From assembly GCF_002078875.1 (NCBI RefSeq), contig NC_034438.1, positions 67,551,446 through 67,615,445 on the forward strand: a DNA stretch of 64,000 bases, in the 5' to 3' direction. The notes under the pieces are model-generated. The model did no database searches. It saw only the letters and a program-made list of their open reading frames with translations, and was not told the DNA's origin. A program made the position numbers and the translations under genes. How positions within the stretch are numbered: the first letter of the stretch is position 1; every line of letters starts with the position of its first letter. Of this stretch, positions 50,022 through 62,905 are shown piece by piece. This DNA is from Numida meleagris (Eukaryota; Chordata; Aves; Galliformes; Numididae).

Positions 50022-50608
50022 TGTCATGGTTTTATGATTTTTGTTATTGGTATTCTACATCATAACATCATGTAGTGCACTGGGAGTTAAACAGTTAATG
50101 AGTTCCATGGACTGCCGATTTTCCAGGTACCTGGTTCTCAGAAGAGAAGAACAACTACATACCCAAGTGGTCTTTGGATTCAGAGGGAAAGATAAAACTC
50201 CTTGCAAGTCACGAGACTCACTCTTTTTTGCTGCCCAGGAGTGTGTGTTCCCCAGCCGTTTCACCTCAGTTTCAGAGTAAGGCCCTCGGTTTTGGACACC
50301 CTCTCATTTTTATTTGATTTATTAGCCTCAACTCCAATTATATTGTATTATATTGTGTTATCTTGCATTCCAATATCATATTTAGTAAATTAACTCTCCT
50401 CCTCAGATCGCTGCTGCCGTTCTGTTTTTAGGCCGTTCTCCCATCTCCCTACCCTTTTCCCTTTTCCCCTTTCCTGGGGCACAGGTCCATGGGTCCCCTG
50501 CCCCCATTAGTCAGAGAATCAGGCCGAACTGGCCTGTAAACTATCAACACCCGCCTTACCCCTCCCCTCCCTTTTTTGGGCCGGTGGGCCTGCTGTCTCC
50601 CTGTCACA
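50022..50608 (+). mobile_element. Solo retroviral-type LTR, plus strand
   Basis: A 587-bp LTR-like unit runs from TGTCATGGTTTTATG to CCCTGTCACA. It contains a TATA-like GATAAAAC at 50191-50198, a likely R start shortly after it, and a polyadenylation signal variant AGTAAA at 50384-50389. The U5 that follows is GC- and C-rich. The layout and wording resemble an abundant galliform ERV LTR that I recognise but cannot name with certainty. No primer-binding site or retroviral gene follows, so it is probably a solo LTR. I could not find a clean target-site duplication. Open frames inside it are incidental. Confidence 0.75.
50191..50198 (+). promoter_or_regulatory. Putative LTR TATA-like box
   Basis: GATAAAAC sits about 190 bases before the polyadenylation signal variant AGTAAA (50384-50389), a spacing that would leave an R region between them. 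Assigned by position only. Confidence 0.4.
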
Positions 50609-53600
50609 GACACAGATGGATCCAGAGAGAACTCTGTGACAACAACCGATACAGTTCTACCTACAAAGAGAGAATACAATTCAGATAAAAGGCAAGGCTT
50701 CAAACATGCAGTGGATACACAATGATATCAAAGTGGCACAGCGGGAAAATAATCTTATTTAAGATAAATGTAACTTTACTCCTGGTTGGGAGTGAATGCA
50801 GTCCTTTGGGAAACATGCACATACACTGAACGCAGCAGTTACAGTCAGAAATACATTACAAAACAAACTGTTGCAGACTTCAAATTCCAGTTATGTAAAG
50901 AACTGATTGGATGCGCTTTTTAAGGAAAACTTTTGAAAAATATTAGTTTTGAGGCCTCTGAACAGCTGAGGTTTAACAACAGAGAAAATGTAGCTGCATA
51001 GCTTCTCAGTAGAGGCCAGAATTTTCAAGGGAATTAAGAAGTTATGTTCCTGCATATAACTCTTCTATGCTCTTTTGATAAGAGCACTGGAAATAAATGT
51101 ACATGTGAATCACACCTGTACATTGCAGTGCTTTTGGAGAGAAACAGATGTGGAACCACAGCAATATGTCTTATACCCATGAGTTTTTAATAGACAAAGA
51201 AGAGAAATCCAAAATATGTCATTGTTGTCTCATCCTTAAGGCTACATTGTTTCCACCACCTTCAAATTTGCAGACAACAACAACAAAAAAAACCTAAACA
51301 AATATTTCTTTCTCACTAGCTGGTTAAAGTCACATGAAGAGAGACAATTAGAACAACTAATAATTAAAAATAGCTCTCAAATTTCCTTTGTCAAATACAG
51401 CACTTTAATTGAAATAACACACAAAATGTAGAAAATTTGGAGTGTTTCTAGTCTAAAGCAATACTTTGCAATGAACTCATACCAGTACTCAGACTAGCTT
51501 TTTGCTTTTGTCACTCAACAATATAAGAGCTATTGCTTTTCAAGGCTAAATAGTTGATCATATAAAAGTGAAAGCCACAAAATGTAACACACTGAAGACA
51601 AAGTTTACTGGGAGACTGGCATGCTGGTTCTTGAAATACTGATACTCTTTTCTGAGGAACAATATGAGAAAATTTAAGAGTTAGAAAATATGATACTCAG
51701 AGAATTCAGTAACTAATGGAGAACTCATCCAGAAAAATGCTAAAGACTTCTTCAGAAAAACTGATTTTTAATAAGTCTTTTTATTATGCTTTCAGGATCT
51801 GATTTCAGATTCAGTCTAGATCTTATTTTACTATCTTGAGGTCAATAACTCTTGATGGCCAACTAGAGAGCTTAACAACCCCAGAAGTCTCTGTTTTTTT
51901 CCCCTGGTTTTATGCGGGAAAGAAAGACATAGCAAAAGTCATAAAGACTTCAGGCTCTGAGATTTGGGGCTCCCCATTAGTGTGAAGAAGCCTGTTCTGT
52001 GCGTGCCCTCCTATTGCTTTCACATGCCCAGTAAATCATATGTATTTCTTTCACTCACTGTATTTATTATAATATACATTGTCTCCATATCAACTTTATA
52101 TCATTCTTTTCCCCAGAAAGATGAGGCAAGAACTGTGATACTAAAAAATCTGTGATCTAGTTTTACTGCAACCACAAGATCCCCAATCTCCACAAATCTA
52201 AGCAAAGATGATCCACATCACACTTTTTCAGCTTAAACTTAAATATTTTATGCAACAGATGGAGAACATAAACAGATAGGCCCAAGTTCCAGTTAAGTCA
52301 GTTTTAAAATTTTAAGGAGTGTATCGCTGACATTTCTTTTTGCTCTATAATTGAATATTCATATTGGTTATCGACTTTCTCTAATAAAAAGTACTTTTTT
52401 TGGTTGAAATGTCATTTCAGATATGTGATTCTAATCTTTGCTGCTTTGTTAATGACAATCCAATTGTTCACTTTCAATAATAATTTACAATGAAAGGGCA
52501 AAATTCTGTCCAACCTTGAAATGAGAGACAGGAAATAGGCTTGTTCCTCTAATTTCATATTTCCTATACAGTTAATGTAAAAAATATATAATATAATGTT
52601 TAACTATACGGTTAGTCAAGAACTATCATTTTCACTGTCTTCTGGTTATAGCTTACAATACAGTGTTTGCTATAAATTGACTTGCTGATTTGCACCGAGA
52701 TGAAAAGGACTCATTTTTAGTTGATATTGAGAACCACACAAAAGATGGCCATAAATAACAAGGTGATTCATCTGTCAGGAAGAGGGCACTGCTTCAATAA
52801 TAGAATGAACAAGTAATACCCTACAAACTTTATTAAAATATTTATTAAAGCTGAGGCTCAATGCAGCCTTGTAAATTTATTGGCTTGAATTTCTCAGCAC
52901 ATTGCCATGTAAGAAGGTGACATAATGGAAGCCAAAGACTAAGATGTTTCCATCTTTTGCAAGGACTACCCACCAATGACCTACAGGGAATAACAGATAT
53001 ATTTATAAACATGCTGGAGCTGGGTTATTTATGAGATATGTGGAGCACAGAACTGATAAGAGATAGCAGCCACTTCTCCAAATGTATTTTATTCTATTCT
53101 GAAAAAGGAGGTTTTACTGTATAAGATTGAGATACATTTAAGAAAACATTAATAACAAAAATGCTAATCTTCAAAAAGTAAGTATACTTACAGCTGAAGA
53201 TTTTCTCAAATGTTGTCAAAAAAAATGTGAGTTACCATGATACAATATACGCTGCCTATTTGTAAACTTATAATTAAGTTCGTAAAGTCTAGCTCTGAGG
53301 TGCTGCATATACTTTTAATGACTATTAATGCAGTATGATTTTAACAAATAGCACAGTACTCAGCCGTTCCAACCACATGCACTGTTCCTGTATCCTTGTT
53401 GGCAGCAGTAAAGAATATGACAAAAGACTCAACAAAGATAAAATTCCATGATAAATATTAGTGATACTATTTTCCAGTACTGCCTTAGAGAAACGACAAG
53501 GTAATATTCTGTAAAACAACTGTCTTTTATCATTGAACCTTTTTTGTTACTGGAAAAGCATCAGAATGTTTATGCTATAAACTGGTACAAAATCTTTGGA

Positions 53601-53761
53601 GGACAGCATATCTATAGACTTAGCCAACATACCCTATGTTTTTGTCACTATATTTATCTGGCAGAAAACTGCAGCATATCAGCCCAAACCTGATATCTGA
53701 CCTTCCCGATTTTTGCGACAAGTTCATATATAAATGCAGCAATGAACCAACATTAGACCAA
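50609..53761. other. Unannotated AT-rich sequence
   Basis: No recognised gene or transposon in 3.1 kb. The first 35 bases contain an inverted repeat with the LTR end (see findings). Confidence 0.5.
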
Positions 53762-54037
53762 TCATAGAATCATAATATCACAGAGCCATCAAGGCAGGAA
53801 AACACCTCCAAGATCATCTAGTCCAACTGCCCACATACCACCAATACTTCCCCACTAAACAATGTCCCTTAGTTCCCCCATCTACACATTTCTTGAACAC
53901 CTCCAGGGACAGTGACTCCACCACCTCCTAGGGCAGCCCGCTCCAGTGCCTGACCACTCTTTCAGGGAAGTTTTCCCCAATATCCTTCCTGAACCTCCTC
54001 TGGCTCCACTTGGGGCCATTCCCTCCAGTCCTGTCTC
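53762..54037 (-). mobile_element. CR1 LINE, 3' end fragment
   Basis: On the plus strand it starts with ATCATAGAATCATAATATCA. It continues through 'ATCATCTAGTCCAACTGCCC', 'GAACACCTCCAGGGACAGTG', 'CTCCACCACCTCCTAGGGCA' and 'CTTCCTGAACCTCC' to 'CCTCCAGTCCTGTC'. It represents the complete CR1 3' end read in reverse, moderately diverged and 5' truncated. Confidence 0.92.
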
Positions 54038-54329
54038 TAAGTATTTCTCTTTCAGTCTGGGTTCTTATTCATTTAGCACAGCACAACATCATTGGATTTG
54101 AGGGCATCCAAATTCTAAAATAGTGCACGACTATATAATGAATCATACCTCCAAAGCCAAGATATTTATATGCTGCCATCACAGCCTTAAAAAGCTCAAG
54201 GTGTCTTAAGAGATTGTACACACACACACACGTAAGAGTTAATATAATGGTACTACCATGGCTTTTAAGAGCCCTGCCCAATTGTGATGTGAATTTCAGT
54301 AGTATTCATGTGATTTCGGCAGCTGTTAA
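54038..54329. other. Spacer with short (AC)n
   Basis: Contains (AC)7 at 54218-54231. Nothing else is recognised. Confidence 0.6.
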
Positions 54330-54428
54330 GAGTGAAAGCAATCTCTAGAGGCCATCTGATCCAGCCCCTGCTCAAACAGGGTACCCAGGACCACATCCAA
54401 GAGGCTCTTGAAGAGCTCCAGATCTGCA
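54330..54428 (-). mobile_element. Old CR1 LINE fragment, different subfamily
   Basis: 'CAATCTCTAGAGGCCATCTG', 'ATCCAGCCCCTGCTCAAACA' and 'GGCTCTTGAAGAGCTCCAGA' match the reverse complement of the CR1 subfamily whose 3' end carries 'GGACCTCTAGAGATCATC'-type wording. It differs from the neighbouring copies, so it is a separate insertion. Its terminal repeat is lost. Confidence 0.65.
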
Positions 54429-55158
54429 GTTAGAACTGACAGAATCTACACATAGATTTTTCTGTTGCCAACTGAAAAATCAATAAGGGTGGAAAACATG
54501 AAAACAAGAAAACAGGCAAGAAAATTCTAATCATTCAATTGTATATCAAAGCAGAAAAGAAGAATGGAAGAAAAAATATTTGAAATAAAGTATATTTATT
54601 TACATTCCAAAGTCAGTTTCAATAGGAAAAAAAAACTGATTTAAATCTAAATTAAGAAAAAATTATCAAGGGAAATATCAAGAACAAAAATCTGAAGGGT
54701 AAAAAAGTGATTCTTCTCCTAGCTGTTCCTTCTTATGGTGAGCAAAACCAGTACAGATGACCTAAAGAATATATAACTTAGATACTCGCATGATCTCTGA
54801 GCTGCCTGACCACATACAAGACCATTTATAGACAAGGAGAATAAAAAAATACTTGAACAGACCACCCTGGTAGGTGTACTACATTCCTCCACTGCAGTAT
54901 TTCCCAAAATAGTAACTGTAATTCAGGTTTGTGTGGTGGTAAATGCCAAACAAAAAAAAAAGGAAATGTGTCTGCAGCTGGCATCCAATTAGCACATGGA
55001 TTCCATCACTAATAGATATTTAGAAGACTAAATCTTGTATTTGTTGAAAACAGCTGTGCAAATTCCTGGAACGAAGTCCCTGGCATGCTCTTAAGCATAA
55101 AACTATAATTTTTAGCTCAGTAACACACTGAGATGGATATTCTTAGTACCTGGAAAAA
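54429..55158. other. Unannotated AT-rich sequence
   Basis: Nothing recognisable. Confidence 0.5.
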
Positions 55159-55836
55159 TAGAATCATAGAATCATAGAATGGCCTGGGTTGGAAAGGACC
55201 ATAATGATCATCTAGTTTCAACTCCCCTGCTGTGTGCAGGGTCACCAACCACTAGACCAGGCTGCCCAGAGCCACGTCCAGCCTGGCCTTGAATGCTTCC
55301 AGGGATGGGGCATCCACAACCTCCTTGGGCAACCTGTTCCAGTGCGTCACCACCCTCTGTGTGAAAAACTTCCTCCTAATATCTAACCTACATCTCTCCT
55401 GTCTCAGTTTAAAACCATTCCCCTTTGTCCTGTTGCTATCCACCCTCGTAAACAATCATTCCCCCTCGTGTTTATACGCTCCCTTCAAGTATTGGATGGC
55501 CACCATGAGGTCTCCCTGAAGCCTTCTCTTCTCCAAACTAAACAAGCCCAGTTCCCTCCACCTTTCTTCATAGGAGAGGTGCTCCAGCCCTCTGATCATC
55601 TTGGTTACCCTCCTCTGAACTCTTTCCAAGAGCTCCACGTCCTTCTTGTGCTGGGGGCCCCAGGCCTGGACGCAGTACTCCAGATGGGGCCTCACAAGAG
55701 CCGAGTAGAGGGGGACAATCCCCTCCCTCTCCCTTCTGGCCACTCCTCTTTTAATGCAGCCCAGAACATAGTTGGCCTTCTGGGCTGCCAGTGCACACTG
55801 CTTGCTCATGTCCAGCTTGTCTTCATGCTCTTATCA
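55159..55836 (-). mobile_element. CR1 LINE, young 5'-truncated copy with near-intact ORF2 C-terminus
   Basis: It starts on the plus strand with tandem TAGAATCA units (the 3' terminal repeat reversed) and extends 678 bp into ORF2. On the minus strand, from 55809 to 55252, one reading frame of about 185 codons encodes the CR1 ORF2 C-terminal region. Recognisable segments in order are [46 protein letters not shown] and HWNRLPKEV. The frame is broken by a single TGA at 55456-55458. The RT catalytic core and the endonuclease are absent through 5' truncation. The low damage suggests a recent insertion. Confidence 0.95.
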
Positions 55837-58554
55837 TGTTGTATAGTATTCAAAATTAGCCATAAGCAGCAAGAGCATATTCCCCTTTTTCCTAATGCAA
55901 GTTGTCCTCACACATTAAATTGTAAATGTTCACAATGTCCACATTTCTCTTAGGGATGATGTCAAAGACTGGTTGTAGTTGTGCGAAACGACTTAGTTTT
56001 GCATTTAATTTCAACTATCTAGTTGTCCACAAAACTTACTCAAAATATTAAAATGACCTCCATTCCACTCCCTTCACTTAGGAAAGGAAAAAAGAAAATT
56101 ACCTGGAATTGGCCATTACCAAAATTACATGCAAGACATTTTCATATGATAGCTGTATTTTCCATCAAATTATCATTCCTTTTTGTTGACACATTTCCTA
56201 GATTTTAATCTTGGATTGCAGTGTTACCCTATCAGAAAAGCCCATACTGTCACAGCAGGTACAGTGGCAGAATGCAGAATCACATATGGGAGCAATTGTT
56301 GTATGGAAAAATGTACCTTTGCCAGAAAAGGCATTTAGTTTTGTAGTCTGCTTGTCCATAAATTATCTAGTGAGGGCTCAAGCAGCTCAGATTGAAATCT
56401 CTACTTCTTTTGCTAGAATAATAATATTTGCATTGCTGTTGTTGACTTGTATCAGCAGTTCTAGTCAAAGCCTATAATTTTCAGTTAAGAGACTTAACTG
56501 AATCTCTGGCATTAGTATTCAAACTGAACTGAAGCCCAATAATAATGTGCTGGTTAAGATTATTATTTTCACTACTTTTCACATGAGAGAGTATATTGTT
56601 ATTCTAGCTGGTCACAAAGAGCAGTAGTCCAATCCAGCTGACATTCAAGAATATTTTGATTTGTCCATATGCTAGATATGTTTCCAGCCAGGATTGGAGT
56701 CTCAGAAGCACATTTCAAACCTTAAAGTGCAGAAAATCTACCGCAGAAATAGTCTTTTCTGCATTCCCTGAAAAAGCAAGAAGAAACTGAATCGTTCTGG
56801 CTGACACTCCTTTCAGTGTAAGCCACAGAGTCATTAGTGACGGGGAAACACATTCTTTTACAATCATCACTTCATAAACATTTTATTTCAACAGTACTGG
56901 AATGATCAGAGAGCTTGAATTATCTAAATGAATTGTGAAAAGAGAACAATTGTGCCCCTATTTGAAATATGTTATATGTCAATGCCATGGTGAAGTTTGA
57001 AGAACTTCTTTAGTTCCTGCACTGTTTTCCTTTCTTCCTGATCTTGTAATATCTGTGTCTTGCCTTTTTGACAAATAAACCTACTTGAGGGCTATATTCA
57101 TTGAAATCAGTGACTAAGATGTGAATTTCTGGCATATTTGTAGAACAGAAATGAAAATTCACATCTTAACTGACTATCTTAAAAAATCTAGCATCTCACA
57201 AAAAGCACAATGAAAAAAATGTAGTCCAGACTGAGAAGAAAAATAAAAGAAAGTAAGGAAAGAATATGTTTAGGATAATTTCTGGGAACTGGAGAGAAAT
57301 GTGGAAACAGCCACTGCCTGAGATGTATGGACTCATTAGTGAAAAAAATCATTTTTGTGGAGTAACTGGACTTTGACAATGGCACAAACACTCATGGGCT
57401 TGTCAGACAGGATTTCACTCCAGATTTACAGAAATCAGAATTTCAATACATAAGGCATATAATTTATGTTATCATCTTTGGCTTCAGCAAATTTGCTTCA
57501 ATGAGCAAAAATATGAGCAAATTTAAAGCCTGACTCTGGATGCCACCACACCTCTGCCTTCCAAGAGAGCTTTAGTCCACCTTGGGCTAGTCCCAGAGGT
57601 GCAGGTCCTTAATAGACACTTAAGCATATAACTAGCCCTGAAGTCTATACTGGGGCTTGCTCTTCAGTGCAATTAAGCATTTGCATGGCTTTGAAGTTAT
57701 TCCTCAGTATCTCTACATCTCAATGTACCTGTTGTTAATAGCTCTTACTTAAGTTGTAAGTGAAGAATGCCTGGTTATGGAAAAAAATAATAAACACTGG
57801 GAAAAGGAATCTTATAAGATTATCTAAGCATATAAATTGATTTTTCTTAATCATATATGCTTTGAAACCAAAGGAATTAAATTACATGAATAAAATTAGG
57901 CTGATGCTTATACGGCTCCTGAATTAAAATCCTGTAGGAGTGAATGGTCTCTTGGAAAAGTAAAACGTTATTAAATTCCTGAAGGATAAAACCCTACAAA
58001 TTATATGTAAATGAAAAGGAAAAAATAATGTGTCACTAGTTCTTTCTGTTTATCTTCATGAACATCTTAAAGACAGCTGTGTTTTCACATAATTTCAGAA
58101 TAACAACTTGTCTGCTTTCTAACACAGGCACTAACTTGAAAAACTGTGAGTACCATCAGAACACCACAGCCACACAACAGCACATCACATGAGATATGAA
58201 ATAGGATACAATCAACTGCAAAGTCTTCAGGAGGTTGGTGGAAATAAAAATAAATGAGAGGGCCTGGGCTAGCTTCCAGCCAGCAGCATGGATGAGCTAC
58301 CTCTGACTGGCCCAGTCTGATGAGCCCAGACAATCCCAGAGCCTTGCCAGGCCTTTCACTTCCTGGCTTTTGATGACTGCTCTTTTGGAGAGAATGCTAG
58401 GGAAATATGCAAAAATAGACCAAAGTTCATTAAGCAGATATTAGGTTTGTTAATTATAGCAACAGTGGAGAGTATAGAGATGTATTTTTAAAGGCATTTT
58501 AGTTCTGAGCTCTGCTGGAAGTCAGCTCCTTAAAAAGTCTTAAATGCCTTTGGA
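55837..58554. other. Unannotated sequence
   Basis: No firmly recognised gene or transposon in 2.7 kb. Confidence 0.5.
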
Positions 58555-58690
58555 AACAAGGTGCCCACCACCTCTATGGAAGCTGTTCCTCTTTCTACTG
58601 ATAAGCACTTCCAGACTACTTTTCTTACTCTTGTATTTCTCCTCACTTTCCAGTTTAACTTACTCTCCTCTGTTATCACTGATTAAGACC
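58555..58690 (-). mobile_element. Possible ancient CR1/L3-type remnant
   Basis: 'GTGCCCACCACCTCTATGGA' followed by 'AGCTGTTCCTCTTTC' recalls the reversed CR1 motif for 'accacctctctgggcagcctgttcc', followed by weakly matching C/T-rich sequence. The support is slight, and it may be chance. Confidence 0.3.
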
Positions 58691-58958
58691 TTGTTGTTTT
58701 AATTATTCCTGAGTCTTCATGAACAAACTGTAAACACAGACTCTTAAATTATCACTGATACGGCCCCTTCAATAACTGCTTATTAATTCAAAAGGCATCA
58801 GGCATCACATGGCAAGTAGCTGCATATTCTTTCCCTAATGTTCTCCAGTGTTAGGTGAGACTTGGGGAATATTCTTGAAAATATATGTACTGAAATCATA
58901 AGCCAGAGGGCAGCTTATTTATGATGATGAGATAACAGCCATCAGGTCAGCTCTGGAC

Positions 58959-58994
58959 AAAATAAAAAAAATAAAAAAAATAAATAAAAAAAAA
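58959..58994. repeat. A-rich (AAAT)n-like repeat
   Basis: A-runs broken by single T residues. Low complexity. Confidence 0.9.
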
Positions 58995-59705
58995 GGATCT
59001 TTTTCAACAGATAAATAAATGGTCACAAAAACACAAAGTAATAAAAAGCAGAGAACAGAAAAAGATTTTATCATGGCTACTATGGTACTCTCGCTTGTCC
59101 ACATTAAGATTTTATTTTGTTTTTGTCTAACACTTGTCTACCATTCTTCCATGGTGCAGCTCATTACATTTTCAAAAGATGCTTTCTCCGGGAGCTAATT
59201 GAGCTTTATCGATGTGAGTGAGCTGGTATCTGTCACTGACAGCCTGCAGAAGGCCATTTCTTCAATTGCCTGAAAAGACGAAAGAGTCAGACATGACAAA
59301 CGGCAGTCTGGAATACCTGGCAGCAAGCCTATTAGTGCTGCAATGCCGAAGATGCACAAATAAATTACTTACATAACATACACTCACTTCATTTCTGTCA
59401 TGAGGCTCACTGTCCAGAAACAAAAGTAGGAGCTTTAATTTTTTTCCCCATCACAGCTTGTCAGAGCCTTTGAAAGTTAGATATATTATTTATTCTATCT
59501 GAGACATAATTACTATCATTCTTACTCTGTTCTGTGAAGTGAGCTTCCTTTTCATTCCTTGTGTAATTTCATCAGAATAAGACCTCAGCCTCTCACAAGC
59601 CACACTTCATCTCAGCAGCTGTTCCACATGGTACACAGAATAGCAGAGGTGAGGAAGAATCTATTTTCCTTCTGGCTGAGTAGAGATATACTGGGGGTTC
59701 TGAGC
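58995..59705. other. Unannotated sequence
   Basis: No recognisable gene or repeat. Confidence 0.5.
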
Positions 59706-59741
59706 AAAAAAAGAAAAAGAAAAAGAAAAAAAAGAAAAAGG
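59706..59741. repeat. (AAAAAG)n purine repeat
   Basis: An A-rich tract with regularly spaced G, about six units. Confidence 0.9.
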
Positions 59742-62700
59742 AACTATGTTCACTGATTAGAAAAGATTAATTACAATAGCAGTTGGCAACTAACAGGTAT
59801 GTTTGAACTGTGCATATTCCACAGAACAGATAAACATGACCTGCATTTCCATGCTGGTATGGCACTTTCACTAAGGAAAAGCTAAGGCTTTTCCAAGGCG
59901 CTCTATCAGTGATGCTGTAAAGCAAGTCCTCACATTCACCCAAAGCGTTAGTCTGCAGAGAGTGTCTACTTGCACAGAGGACCAGCTTTGGTTTTCTGAG
60001 GATGAAACCCTAAAACTCCTCACTACTGACATCTCTGGACTAGAAGACATCACTATTTTGTGCAGCATTTAAATACAAGATCAATTCTGCAGAATTAATT
60101 CAGTGCCTTATGACCTTGTTCAGGTAGGGCCAAAGAAAGTTTTTAGGGCCTTCATGATTTTTGTAAAATATTGCCTGATCTCACAACGTAGCAAGAAACT
60201 TCGTTACATATAAAGCAGATGTATTTTTCAAGCTTTAAGTCTTTCATCTCCAAACTTCCAGCATTTCCCTCGATATCTCTTGACCATTCAAAAAGCAGAA
60301 ACAAATCAGCCCACAAAGCAATGACATAACCCACTGAAGTATGTACACCTGGAGATGGACTGAAAAGGGATCTTTAGCTTGAAGCATAAACGTAACTTCA
60401 TTTATCCATTGCTTTTTGTAACTAGGGAAAAATGCATAAAACTCAAAAAGAATCCCTCTTCAATGGGGAATTTTGGAGAGGAAATACATGAAAGCTTTAC
60501 AGACACATTCAAATGCGTACCGTTGCACTGTGGTATACCTTCTTCGTGGACCCATTTCTAGACTTGCCACTGACTTTCCAAACCTTACACTCACCCAACT
60601 CTTGCCTTCCTACCCCCAAAACAGACCATCAATTGTTCAGTAACCAGGCAGAAATTTCCACTACTGCATAATCAGTTTAGCATGCCCTAAACTTTTTAAT
60701 GTCAGACTTAGCAGCAACATTATTTTATTGATGTGTGCTGAAAGGCAATAGAGAGAAGGGAGAAACCTGCTGTTAATGGTATGAAATCAAGCACCATGCC
60801 AGCTGTGGAATATAAATTAGAGCACATACTGTGTCAGGTTCACCCAGAATGAAATCCCATTGACATCAGTAACATTATGCCCATGTAAAACATAAAGAAG
60901 ACCAGGCACAGCTCTTCCTGATTTACTTATGAAACAAGATAGCAATTTACTTATGAAAAGAGATAACAAACCACAGTAGGTCTAGAGTGACAATCTATGC
61001 ATCAGATCATACAAGTCCAGTACAACCAAATGTTCAAACTCATCTGACACTAATGAACATGCAAGAAGTCACACAGCATAATTAGCTGTCAGGTTACTCA
61101 CCCATCGTTGTGCCTGCAAGGAAGTTGGATTGACAAGAGAAAAAGCAGCTGTCTCGCTGACAGCCAGAGAGGTGCAGGTGGGCTTCAGGGGCTCTGTTTC
61201 ACACTCACATTAGGGAAAAGAAATCTCAACTCCACATCCTCAGAACACAAGCGGTCCTGTTCTGTCCTTCTGATTGTAAGTGCCTTGGCTCTTGCACTTT
61301 GAATTGTGTACAAGACTTGCAAGGCTAAGGGTTCACTGGGAGAAAGGAAATAAGAGAATGGCTTTCAGGTGTTACTGACTCTCTGAAAGAGCAGAGCACT
61401 TGCCCGTTCTTCTGGTTGTTCTATCTCAGGCAATTTCCCTATATTTAGGGCTAACTCAAGTTAAATATCCTATGAGGATGTAAAGAACTCAAAGAACAGC
61501 ACCTGAAAGAGGTCTGGGCCAGTTCTGCCATGTGAGACAGGGGGGTTCTATACATTACCTAGATGTTTAGATCAAACACAGTAGGATCACATCTGGGTAT
61601 ATTTCTAAAGGTTGCTGTCAAATTCCATGTTCTGCCACACACCTAATCCGGGCACAGCAGTTACTATGCATGCCTCGGTTTCTCCATTTAAAAGGAAATG
61701 ACGACTTCTGGCAATTTTGAATTGTCATGCAGACCATGATTGAGATCCATGTATTAACTTCTCTAGTTTCATTTAGGGCCAACACAATGTCAAGGCTTCT
61801 TGCCTGAAACTAATAAACTGCATATGGTAATACTCACCTTTGGCTAGCACTGCAGCTGTGGGGTGAAAGAAATGATCTCTACTGCCTTATCTTCAAAAAC
61901 ACAAGATTATAATCAGTTGGAGCTCCTCAGATTTTTGTGCCTTGCATGATGTTACAGTTCAAGAGAATGTAAGATTAAACTCTGCTTTCCTACCTCTATC
62001 AGACACACATGACAGGGATGTACAAATCTGTCCACTGCAGCAATTAAACCCATAGTTCTGTCAGCAAAAGATAGGTTTATAAGCTCAGTTGAGAGTGTTT
62101 CTATGTATTATTTCCAGACAAGCAGAAATGTGAATTCTCATTACATCAGCAGATATGTCATCTTTATGTAAAGATCTCCAGAACTTCCATCCCATAAGTT
62201 TGAAATGCGTGAAAACATTTCCTTTTGTGCATTAAAAAAAACATTGCTTTATAATTTCAATTAAATTTGCAGCAATAATGGAGAATAATAAATGGAAAAC
62301 AAAGGCATCAAACCTCAGGAATTCTCAGTATCACTTCATGGCAAATTCTTCCTTTATTTGCTTAAGAAGCTTCAAATAATGCTCAGCCTCGTCATTATTT
62401 ATACTTCTAATCTGTACTGTCTCATTTCCTTCTTGTCATTGTTTGATGCTTGAAAATTTTTAAAAAGTATTTTTTTTTATGTTTTATTAGCTATGCAGTC
62501 TATTGTACAGGCACAGTTACACAAGGTCACATCAATTTAAAGCAGAGAAAGTATCTTGCACTTAGGGTGTGGTCAGCTATGACAAAGTGGGACTAAACAT
62601 CAAAAAATGCATTACAATTAAGAATTTTAAAAGCAGACAGTGCTGTGTATGATGCTGAGCTTTCAGTTACCACAATCTGACTTAACAATGTCACACTTCC

Positions 62701-62886
62701 AGATCCCCACATCTCTTTTACACAAGCTGTGATACAATGTCTGTGCACTTAAATGAGAGAATACCAGAAAACAGGCCCCTTTTTGGTGACTGAGAGATGA
62801 ATTATGGTTGAAATGAGTAAGGAAATTGAAGGTGTTTGATTTTGCAGTGAGTCATCTAGGCCAGTATAAATTCATAAAACTAGATC
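59742..62886. other. Unannotated sequence
   Basis: No recognised gene or transposon in 3.1 kb. The open frame at 61108-61302 matches nothing I know. Confidence 0.5.
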
Positions 62887-62905
62887 AAAAAAAAAAAAAA
62901 AAAAA
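62887..62905. repeat. Poly(A) run (A19)
   Basis: A homopolymer with no retrocopy body or target duplication recognised. Confidence 0.9.

Noticed and set aside
50449..50703. 84-codon minus-strand frame spanning the LTR end
   Set aside because: It is antisense to the LTR U5 and runs into flanking sequence. No retroviral or cellular similarity is recognised.
57600..57720. Spaced AAGCATATAA and AAGCATTTGCATGG words suggesting an ancient amniote repeat
   Set aside because: Too short and diverged to assign by eye. Homology search would be needed.
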